Position numbers and translations under genes: made by a program. Below the pieces are notes generated by a model that was not told the DNA's origin, made no database searches, and saw only the letters and a list, made by a program, of their open reading frames with translations. A stretch of DNA of 32,271 nucleotides from an uncultured Pedosphaera sp. GTDB taxonomy: Bacteria > Verrucomicrobiota > Verrucomicrobiia > Limisphaerales > Pedosphaeraceae. Shown in pieces: positions 9,041-15,221 of the stretch. The stretch is from contig CAIXFN010000037.1 of assembly GCA_903918755.1 (NCBI GenBank), positions 1-32,271 on the forward strand, given 5' to 3'. Position 1 is the stretch's first letter. Every line of letters starts with the position of its first letter.

Positions 9041-9134
9041 CCATCAGCCCTAAAGGGGCGCCCTACTACAGCCCAGGGCATCGCCCTGGGAACCAACGCC
9101 ACATTGTTTCCAAGCCCTGAATGGGCAACCCAAA
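9041..9134 (+). repeat. Structured intergenic repeat, copy 4 (compensatory change)
   Basis: Fourth and most diverged copy. Hairpin 2 is CCCAGGG-CATCG-CCCTGGG (9072-9090): relative to copy 1, a G-to-A change in the left arm is matched by a C-to-T change in the right arm, keeping all seven pairs. Hairpin 1 is GCCCT-AAA-GGGGC (9047-9059, one U-G pair) and hairpin 3 is GCCC-TGAAT-GGGC (9114-9126). It lies in the 320-bp gap between the dehydratase start and the PfpI-family stop. Confidence 0.83.
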
Positions 9135-9188
9135 ACCCTCACCTGATCCGCGACTAAAACAGGCCACTCGCCATCTTAACTGCTTTTG

Positions 9189-9275
9189 TCACTCCTTCAC
9201 CACGGCGGCAAATTCCCCCCTCGCATTGCCCAACGACCGTGAAATCGGCCTCGGTGAAACCATCCGCATTTTTCC
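9189..9275 (-). pseudogene. Decayed 3' fragment of a second carbinolamine dehydratase gene
   Basis: Read on the minus strand, this stretch encodes DGFTEADFTVVGQCE and then, after a one-base frame change, EFAAVVKE followed by TGA. The intact gene at 8675-8971 ends GGLTEVDFTIAEQCDEEFATVVKG. The DNA can be aligned over about 80 bp, including the stop, with roughly three quarters of bases the same. Only the last ~24 codons remain, and upstream sequence shows no further similarity. It lies directly after the stop of the PfpI-family gene. It is best read as the remnant of a duplicated or horizontally acquired paralog. Confidence 0.7.
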
Positions 9276-9291
9276 GCTCCCACCATTGATC

Positions 9292-9984
9292 TCAACGCCG
9301 ATGTTCCTGCCTCAACATTTTCACCAAAACTCTGGCCGCCTCGGCCGAAGACGCGGGGTTTTGCCCGGTGATTAGCAACCCGTCGGTTTGCACATAAACT
9401 CCCCAATCCGACCCCTTACTGTAAATCCCGCCCGCTTTCTTGAGCTCATCCTCCAGCATAAGCGGCACCACCTTCGTCAGCTTCACCCCCGCCTCCTCGG
9501 TATCCGAAAAACCGGTCACCCGCTTCCCCGCAATCAACGCCTCGCCATTGGGCAATTTAACCTTCAGCAACGCGCACGGGGCATGACACACCAGAGCCAT
9601 GGGCTTCCCCTGCTGCGAAAAGGTGGCGAGCAAAGCAATCGAATTCGGATCGTTTACCAGATCCCACAGCGGACCGTGTCCGCCCGGATAAAACACTGCG
9701 TCATAATCGGACGCCTTAACGTCGCTCAATTTTAAAGTCTTCGCGAGCTTTTGCTGCAGCATTACATCCTTGTCAAACCGGTGCGTGAACTCCGTTTGCG
9801 CCCCCACCTCCAAGCTCTTGGGATCAATCGGCGGTTGACCGCCCTTGGGCGAAGCCAGCGTGATTTTGGCTCCGGCATCCGCCAGCTCATAATACGGCGC
9901 CGCAAACTCCTCCAACCAGAAACCAGTTTTCTTGCCGGTATCCCCCAGTTCGCTGTGCGAGGTCAAAACAATCAAGATCTTCAT
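9292..9984 (-). CDS. DJ-1/PfpI family protein (type 1 glutamine amidotransferase-like)
   Basis: About 230 residues from the preferred ATG at 9984 (MKILIVLTSHSELGDTGKKT); an in-frame ATG at 10002 would add six residues. The fold marks are AVFYPGGHGPLWDL (about 97-110) and the nucleophile elbow ALVCHAPCALL, with Cys near 133 followed by His near 134. An early Glu pair (WLEEFAAPYYEL, about 24-35) supplies the conserved acid. This matches the Hsp31/YajL-like branch, members of which act as glutathione-independent glyoxalases, deglycases or chaperones. The role here is not fixed by sequence. It is cytosolic, stands alone and is followed by the dehydratase remnant. Confidence 0.87.
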   Translation of the reverse strand: MKILIVLTSHSELGDTGKKTGFWLEEFAAPYYELADAGAKITLASPKGGQPPIDPKSLEVGAQTEFTHRFDKDVMLQQKLAKTLKLSDVKASDYDAVFYPGGHGPLWDLVNDPNSIALLATFSQQGKPMALVCHAPCALLKVKLPNGEALIAGKRVTGFSDTEEAGVKLTKVVPLMLEDELKKAGGIYSKGSDWGVYVQTDGLLITGQNPASSAEAARVLVKMLRQEHRR

Positions 9985-10002
9985 GATAATGGGCGCTGGC
10001 AT

Positions 10003-10160
10003 ATGGTATTTGGTTTAGGTGAGAGGTTCATCGCCCACGTTCTACGCAGTTGGCCACGATGCAAATTCAGCAGACTCCGTCCCGGTCGCGCCCCCGCGGA
10101 CGTAAATGAGGCAAGAGCCGGTCGCGGCAAACGTGTGCGCTTTGCGGAGCGCAATTATTA
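10003..10160. other. Intergenic region between PfpI-family gene and minisatellite
   Basis: No gene is supported. Overlapping open frames on both strands run through this region into the minisatellite and owe their length to its lack of stop codons. No terminator or clear promoter pair seen. Confidence 0.35.
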
Positions 10161-10272
10161 GCGTCGGCGTTGGAATCGGCGTCGGCGTTGGAATCGGCGT
10201 CGGCGCTGGAATCGGCGTCGGCGCTGGAATCGGCGTCGGCGCTGGCGTTGGCGTTGGCGTTGGAATTGGCAT
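10161..10272 (+). repeat. 18-bp minisatellite (GGCGTC/GGCGTT based)
   Basis: About five tandem copies of an 18-bp unit (GCGTCGGCGTTGGAATCG and close variants) start at 10161, 10179, 10197, 10215 and 10233, then decay into 6-bp GGCGTT and GGAATTGGCATTGGC units. Because the unit is a multiple of three, all frames stay open and give low-complexity peptides (VGVGIG on plus, PTPTPIPA or ADADSN on minus). These are unlikely to be translated. A short hairpin, GGGGG-TTG-CCCCC, follows at 10314-10326. The remaining DNA to 10451 shows nothing else. Confidence 0.85.
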
Positions 10273-10451
10273 TGGCAATGTCACCATAGAAGATGAACCG
10301 CGTCCGTGCCACGGGGGGTTGCCCCCATCGCTTTGAAGAACGGCGGGTCCATCATCCCAAACCGTAAGACAACCAGTAATTGTCACCGGTCACTATTAAT
10401 TGTCGCCAGCCGAGGACGTAGACCTTCACCCAACGCGCCCATTTTTCATCG

Positions 10452-11372
10452 TCAAGGATTTGGCTCGTTCGGCGGCCGGCCGCCAATGACCTCCGCGAAG
10501 AACGGCAGGAAATGCGCGGGGACATAGGCCTCGATTTTCGGAATTCCCGTATACTGGGTCGTCACTCCGCCCGACCGACGGACGCAATCAAAGGAGCCGT
10601 TGGGATTGCGCGCGACCGCCCACAAGGTGGGCCCCACTTCCGCGATGTTAAAAGTTTTGCCCAACCACTCCTTGGCGGCTTCTGCAATCAGTGCCGAGCG
10701 TTGCTCGCCCAAACTTTCCGTCAGTGCGGCAAGGAAGGACTGCTGATAACGCAATCCCTCACCCGGTGTCCGGGAGATTTCAATGCCCGCCTTGGGTCCG
10801 TTGCTGTTCGCGATTTCCAGCGGGAGGCTTGCGAGTGTGAGTGGCTTGACGTTGGCTGCCTCGGCCGCGCGATAATCCGCCAGCAACCGCGCCAGCTTGG
10901 CGTTGAGTTGCGCCCTTTGCTGATCGTCCAAGGCGAGGATGCCGCCGATCTGCGCGGAAAGTTCTCCGGAATCGTTGAACAGGATCGGCGCGAGCGGAAG
11001 TCCACTGAGCGTTTCTTTGCTCAACCAGATGTACGGCGAGGCCGGGACCCACCTGGGTTCCCCGTCCGGCGGAGTTGTCCATTGACTCTCCGGATTGGCT
11101 TCCACCAAGAGGACTTCCGCCTGGTTTGCCGCGCCCTGCAATCTTTGCGCTTGGTTGCTCGCGACCGTGAGTTCACGGTGCCGGTTTTTCCGGTCCGACT
11201 CGGCATCAGCGATTTCTTGCCGGACATCGGCAATGGACCTCGCCAGCGATTCGATCTCGCGGCGTGTGGACCGCAACCGGATCGCGCCGTGAAAGGAGAA
11301 GCTCAAAAGAACGACGGCTGCCGCCGGCCAGATCAGTGCGCTGGAAATTCTCATAACTGTGGCGGAGAGCAC
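10452..11372 (-). CDS. Membrane-anchored coiled-coil protein coupled to the sigma fusion gene
   Basis: A 306-residue protein with one N-terminal membrane helix (about 11-29), a coiled coil (about 33-88, rich in R/E/A/Q) and a globular C-terminal part of about 215 residues, presumably outside the cytoplasm. I know no named family. The segment LNAKLARLLADYRAAEAANV resembles TALDKFLAEYRAAEKVAL in the C-terminal half of the upstream sigma fusion, and both proteins share the order TM helix, coiled coil, P-Y/W patch, YRAAE helix. A common origin is likely. The start is a GTG at 11372: AGGAAT lies 6-8 bases before it, inside the final codons (CAG GAA TAA) of the upstream gene, whose stop ends 3 bp away. 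That supports translational coupling. An ATG at 11354 is the alternative start. Confidence 0.75.
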   Translation of the reverse strand: MLSATVMRISSALIWPAAAVVLLSFSFHGAIRLRSTRREIESLARSIADVRQEIADAESDRKNRHRELTVASNQAQRLQGAANQAEVLLVEANPESQWTTPPDGEPRWVPASPYIWLSKETLSGLPLAPILFNDSGELSAQIGGILALDDQQRAQLNAKLARLLADYRAAEAANVKPLTLASLPLEIANSNGPKAGIEISRTPGEGLRYQQSFLAALTESLGEQRSALIAEAAKEWLGKTFNIAEVGPTLWAVARNPNGSFDCVRRSGGVTTQYTGIPKIEAYVPAHFLPFFAEVIGGRPPNEPNP

Positions 11373-11375
11373 TAT

Positions 11376-12971
11376 TTATTCCTGCGCGGGGGCTGCCATC
11401 CTGGCATTCTCGGCCAGGGTGATCCAGTCGCTCACTGTCGCCCGGAGCGACTCCGGGATCGCATTGGGTTCCTTTTGCGTGCTAAACATCCCGCGACCCG
11501 GGATGCGCACACCCCATCCCAATACCTTGCTGTTGGCCGACGGTGCGTAAATGACAATCCGGTGAGGGTCCGGGATGATGACCATGCCTGAATTAAATCC
11601 TTGCTCCTGATCGTCCACCGGCATCCAGAATCGCAATCCTCGAAGTAGCAGTTCGAATCGATCAGGCGCCAGTACCGTCCTTAAGTCCGTGAATAAAACC
11701 GCTCGCGGTCCATCGATCTTCGCATGGAGGTCATCCACTTCAAATACTCGGGAATCGCTCGGGAGGTGGCCGAGCAGATCCTCGGCGACGGGCGGAACCG
11801 GCCGCAACGCCACCTTTTCCGCGGCCCGGTATTCTGCCAGAAACTTATCGAGCGCGGTCTGAATTTTTCCCGCTTCGGGAAGGGTGAGTTGCAGCGCCTC
11901 GGTCATCATGGAGGAGAGGCGGGCTTTGTCTCCGGCCACGGCTGAAATGTCCAAGGCGGCCAGGGTGCTCTTCGGGATCCGCGCGAGTGGCGACCCATCG
12001 TCCCAGGCATACCGCGGGGGCGGTAACCGACCGGCGCGTACAGCTTCCGCCCGGTAGAATCGGACGCGCGCCTCGCTCTCGCTTTCGGCAGCCTGCTTAA
12101 GGCTTTCCTCCAGGACCGTCTGTTCGAGCGCGAGTGCGTTCTTGCGCTCTTGGAGCTTGGACAACTCCGTGTTCAAGCGCGTCCAGGTGCCGGATGCCTC
12201 CCGATTGGCAACCCATTGCCAGGCCAGCGGAACGGCTGGGAGTAGCAGGCACACTGCGGCAACCTTTGCTTTGCCGGAACACAGATTGCGAAAGTAGGAA
12301 AGGATCGAACCTCCGACTGCCGGTTTGGTCGTCAGCGCCGCCCCCGCCGCCGCGGTTGCCAGACTGGGCGGTGCCGCCTGCCTTCCCTCCGCCAGCACCG
12401 CTTGAACTCCCGTCGCCGCCGGCATGGTGAAACCCCGCTGCCGAAAAAAGTCCCCCAGTCGGTGCAGCGCGCGCGCGACCCGTTTGCGCGCCGCCTCTTC
12501 GTCCAGGCCAATCGACAAACCCACCTCCCGATAACTGCGCTCCTCAAAAAACCGGAGGATCAACGCGGTCCGATCGTTTTCTCGCATCCCCATCAGCCCT
12601 TCATCGAGGAGTGGAATCAGCCCCGCCAGCGGCGACGAACCTTCCCGATCTTGGAATGAAATGTCAGCCGCGGCCGTCTCCCGGCGGCGCCGGCGCAATT
12701 CCGCCCGCACCTTCGCCCGCGATTCAAGCACGGTCGTGCGATGCAACCAGCCGGCCAAGGTGTCATAACCGGTTAGCCGCGGCGCTTTGCGGGCGAGGGC
12801 AAAAAAGACGTTCTGCGAGATTTCCTCGGCCATGCCTCGATCCCCGGTCAGCCGAAAAGCCGTGGCGAAAACCAGATCGACGTGGCGTTCAACGATCGCC
12901 CGAAAAGCGGCTTCGGACTCATTCGCCGCATAGGCGGTAAGCAGGATGTTGTCGGCATCACCCATGGTCAT
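11376..12971 (-). CDS. ECF-type sigma factor fused to a membrane helix and C-terminal sensor-like domain
   Basis: About 530 residues. The N-terminal ~180 residues are an ECF sigma factor: region 2 with EAAFRAIVERHVDLVFATAF and the core-binding stretch MAEEISQNVFFALARK, then region 4 with LILRFFEERSYREVGLSIGL and the helix-turn-helix EEAARKRVARALHRL. An Ala/Pro-rich linker leads to a membrane helix (AVCLLLPAVPLAWQWVA), a coiled coil (KLQERKNALALEQTVLEESL) and a ~220-residue C-terminal domain probably outside the cytoplasm. Sigma factors with such extensions are frequent in Verrucomicrobia. The design suggests a one-component sensor that ties the sigma factor to the membrane. Several ATGs lie close together (13019, 12980, 12974, 12971, 12965); homologous proteins usually start near the last ones. 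The next gene is coupled and similar to the C-terminal half. Confidence 0.85.
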   Translation of the reverse strand: MTMGDADNILLTAYAANESEAAFRAIVERHVDLVFATAFRLTGDRGMAEEISQNVFFALARKAPRLTGYDTLAGWLHRTTVLESRAKVRAELRRRRRETAAADISFQDREGSSPLAGLIPLLDEGLMGMRENDRTALILRFFEERSYREVGLSIGLDEEAARKRVARALHRLGDFFRQRGFTMPAATGVQAVLAEGRQAAPPSLATAAAGAALTTKPAVGGSILSYFRNLCSGKAKVAAVCLLLPAVPLAWQWVANREASGTWTRLNTELSKLQERKNALALEQTVLEESLKQAAESESEARVRFYRAEAVRAGRLPPPRYAWDDGSPLARIPKSTLAALDISAVAGDKARLSSMMTEALQLTLPEAGKIQTALDKFLAEYRAAEKVALRPVPPVAEDLLGHLPSDSRVFEVDDLHAKIDGPRAVLFTDLRTVLAPDRFELLLRGLRFWMPVDDQEQGFNSGMVIIPDPHRIVIYAPSANSKVLGWGVRIPGRGMFSTQKEPNAIPESLRATVSDWITLAENARMAAPAQE

Positions 12972-12978
12972 CATTGTC

Positions 12979-12984
12979 ATTATA
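12979..12984 (-). promoter_or_regulatory. Possible -10 box of the sigma fusion gene
   Basis: TATAAT on the minus strand lies 7 bases before the ATG at 12971 and 13 before the one at 12965. A start of transcription at the usual distance would give a leaderless or nearly leaderless message, in keeping with the absence of a ribosome site. A weak -35 candidate (TTGATG) is 19 bp upstream. The box falls inside the open frame if the 13019 start were used, which argues mildly against that start. Confidence 0.3.
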
Positions 12985-13053
12985 CCGTTAATCTGCCGGA
13001 GAACATCAAAACCGGACATTGGACAACGGAACCTTCACTCCTCAGACGAAGGA

Positions 13054-13474
13054 CAAAGGGGTCAAACCATAGTTTGGTTCGCGAACGACCAGCGGTCGTC
13101 CTGATCGAGCATCAATGGTTTTGTTTTCTTTGCTGGAAACCCTTTGTGGATAAACTCTATTCGTGTGCCCCGCAACACGTTACCCACCAAATCACACGAA
13201 ATTCCTACGGTAGCAATTCAAACCATCCCAACTCGTGCTAAAAGTGTCAGGGGAGCCCGTCCGCCAAAGGGGTCAAAGCATAGTATGGTTCGCAAACGAC
13301 CAGCGGTTTTCATAATCGAGAGTCCATGATTTGGTGTTCTGACCTCAAAACCCTTTTTGAATGAATTCTATTTGCTTGCCGTGCAACAGGTTACCAACGA
13401 AATGCCGGTTAATTCCTACCGCAGCAATTCAAACCATCCCAACTCGTGCTAAAAGTGTCAGGGGAGCCCGTCCG
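13054..13474 (+). repeat. 211-bp tandem duplication (two copies)
   Basis: Copy A is 13054-13263 and copy B 13265-13474. Both begin CAAAGGGGTCAAA and end GTGTCAGGGGAGCCCGTCCG. The last 52 bp are identical (13212-13263 and 13423-13474); the first part is clearly alignable but diverged. Copy A begins with an inverted repeat AACCA-TAGTT-TGGTT and the palindrome GTTCGCGAAC, both partly lost in copy B. No frame spans it that looks coding. It lies upstream of the sigma fusion gene. It probably is a non-autonomous mobile or repeat-family unit; no transposase is present in the window. Confidence 0.85.
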
Positions 13475-13797
13475 GTTTCAGCACCCGCCGTGTCCTCAAC
13501 CGGCAAAAGTGGAATTTTGCCCAGCGGAACCAAGATTCCGCCCGGCCCGCTCTTTGACATATTAATATTGCAGTCTGCATTCGTCCGACGAGACCAACGC
13601 AGGCCGTCCCGCGATGGTGGTCATCGCCGCGTGCCGTCGCAACCGGCGCGCGGCCCACCGCCTCCGCCTGACAAACCGATCCGTCACTTCCATCCGCACC
13701 TCGGTCCATCGCCGTTATCGATAAACTTGATTCCCCACCCGTTTCGGCCCGCCGCCCGAGAAGTCGCCCTCACCATCGGCGTCCAGTCAGTCCAGGT
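13475..13797. other. Gene-free stretch between tandem duplication and direct repeats
   Basis: About 320 bp without a supported gene. The minus-strand frames here contain only basic, low-complexity translations, and no hairpin-plus-T-run was found. Confidence 0.4.
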
Positions 13798-13820
13798 TCC
13801 GGACACTTAATCCAGTTTCG
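13798..13820 (-). repeat. 23-bp direct repeat, copy 1
   Basis: An exact 23-bp word (plus strand begins TCCGGACACTTAATCCAG) recurs at 13975-13997 in the same orientation, 177 bp away. Read on minus it contains ATTAAGTGTCCGGA, similar to ATTAAGTGTCCAGA at 7459-7472 on plus. It marks one edge of a ~177-bp element. Confidence 0.8.
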
Positions 13821-13974
13821 CTGCCAATCCTTCCGGTCGAGACTCGATCGCCACGATCCGCGCTTGAAAAATTCCTTGTTTTGCGACTTTTGCCCCCTTT
13901 CCCGCCCTGCGAAGCTTCTGAGCGTAGCACGGGTTGCGGCTAATCCCTCCCTGTCCTTCAGCCCGAGTCCAACC

Positions 13975-13997
13975 TCCGGACACTTAATCCAGTTTCG
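13975..13997 (-). repeat. 23-bp direct repeat, copy 2
   Basis: Second exact copy of the 23-bp word, lying 69 bp after the SGNH gene stop on the minus strand. The DNA between the two copies (13821-13974) has no gene. The direct-repeat pair could be the junctions of two tandem element copies or the trace of an insertion. Confidence 0.8.
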
Positions 13998-14065
13998 ACT
14001 CGGACGATCCCCCACCAATCTCCCGGCTTCAGCGCTCCGGCAGGGCGAATCCTTCCGCCAGGGAA

Positions 14066-15220
14066 CTATTTCTCCAACCACTGGCGGAAGGCGGGGCTGG
14101 CGGTGGTGCGTTGGGCGAGGAGCGCGTAGCCGGCGGTGAGGGGGTGGCTGGCGTCGGCGTAGAGTTCGGACGGCAAGGTTTCGGGCGCCAAGTGCGGAAC
14201 GTTTTGCGCGGAGAGCCAGGCGGCGATGCCGTCCCGCGCTTGCACGTACCCCGGCCGGCTTTCGGGGGCGACCAGGTGTTCGTTGAACGGTCCCAACACG
14301 ACGAAGACATCGTTCCCGCGCGCACGCAAACGCGCCACCAACCGCTGGAAGGCCGCCCATTGCAGGGAGGCGGATAGATCCACCCACTCAAATTGCGCGG
14401 GGCCGCCGGTCTTGGTCCAGGACTGGTGGCGCGGGCTTTGCGGGCCGCGTTCCGGGTCGGTCGCCGGCGCGGTGGGGACGGCCAGGCGGATTTGCGCCAG
14501 CGGATTTTTGTAACTGTTCAGGTACTTTGGCGGGTCCTCCGCATCGCTGGCGAGGGTCCAGGTGAGGATGCTCTTCTGGTCAAAGTAGGCGTTTTGGAGA
14601 TGATTGACCCAGGCAATCAGGCCGAAGTTGCGTTCCATCAACACCCCGATCCGCTCGTTGGCGTCCGCCCGGTAACAGGGAATGCGGGGGGAAAATTGCG
14701 GGACCAGCCGGGCGTGGTTGAATTTCTCCTCCTTGGTGGCGCTCAAGTCCGCCTTGGGACTGCTCAACCAGAGGACATTACAATGGAGCAGGACTTTCCG
14801 GTTGTGCAAGGCGCCCCCGTAATCCTCCACCAAACCGCCCAACGCCAGCGGGAAAAGACCATTCACTCCGCCATTGATAAAGCGATCGCCACCGCCGGCC
14901 TCCTGATTCATGAAATGGGACCACGTGCCGTCGGGCATGACATACTCCCCCCAGACCACGGAATCGCCGAGCATGACAATATTGCGCGGACCGGCGGCTT
15001 CGTTCAGGCGGCGTTGCCAAAGCCAATAGTCTTTGCTCAAGGCATAGGGAATCCGGTAATCCGGGCCGGTTTCGAAGCGCTCGACGCGCGGCCAGAGCCG
15101 GGGAATGAGCAGCGCCGCCAGGCCGATCAACAGCACCGCGATCACCCATTGCCGGCCATTGAGGCGAACCTCATTAACCATGGGCGTAACCGGAAGCGCG
15201 GGTGGCGGGGTGGGGTTCAT
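14066..15220 (-). CDS. Membrane-anchored SGNH/GDSL-like protein, partner of the MBOAT acyltransferase
   Basis: A 384-residue protein from the ATG at 15220, which lies one base after the MBOAT stop and so is probably coupled to it. One membrane helix (about 26-43) anchors it; the rest is presumably periplasmic. SGNH marks are present: the Ser block IVMLGDSVVWGEY (Gly85-Asp86-Ser87), a Gly/Asn block (INGGVNGLFPLALGG) and the C-terminal DASHPLTAGY with Asp356 and His359. This is the arrangement of AlgJ/AlgX- or DltD-like proteins that accept acyl groups from an MBOAT channel and put them on an exported polymer. The polymer is not identifiable here. An upstream ATG at 15250 would lie inside the MBOAT gene and is disfavoured. 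Confidence 0.82.
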   Translation of the reverse strand: MNPTPPPALPVTPMVNEVRLNGRQWVIAVLLIGLAALLIPRLWPRVERFETGPDYRIPYALSKDYWLWQRRLNEAAGPRNIVMLGDSVVWGEYVMPDGTWSHFMNQEAGGGDRFINGGVNGLFPLALGGLVEDYGGALHNRKVLLHCNVLWLSSPKADLSATKEEKFNHARLVPQFSPRIPCYRADANERIGVLMERNFGLIAWVNHLQNAYFDQKSILTWTLASDAEDPPKYLNSYKNPLAQIRLAVPTAPATDPERGPQSPRHQSWTKTGGPAQFEWVDLSASLQWAAFQRLVARLRARGNDVFVVLGPFNEHLVAPESRPGYVQARDGIAAWLSAQNVPHLAPETLPSELYADASHPLTAGYALLAQRTTASPAFRQWLEK

Positions 15221-15221
15221 C

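Noticed and set aside
10042-10386. Pro/Thr-rich 114-codon frame (minus) and ADADSN-rich 81-codon frame (minus)
   Set aside because: Both owe their length to the 18-bp in-frame minisatellite; several frames on both strands are open at once, and no start signal or homologous domain is present.
13054-13474. The two 211-bp copies as a CRISPR array
   Set aside because: Only two units, each far longer than a CRISPR repeat, directly adjacent without spacers, and no cas genes.
13864-14387. Minus-strand frame running from the SGNH gene region through the 23-bp repeats (NWIKCPE seen twice)
   Set aside because: The repeated peptide is just the translation of the 23-bp DNA repeat, and the frame overlaps the well-supported SGNH gene.
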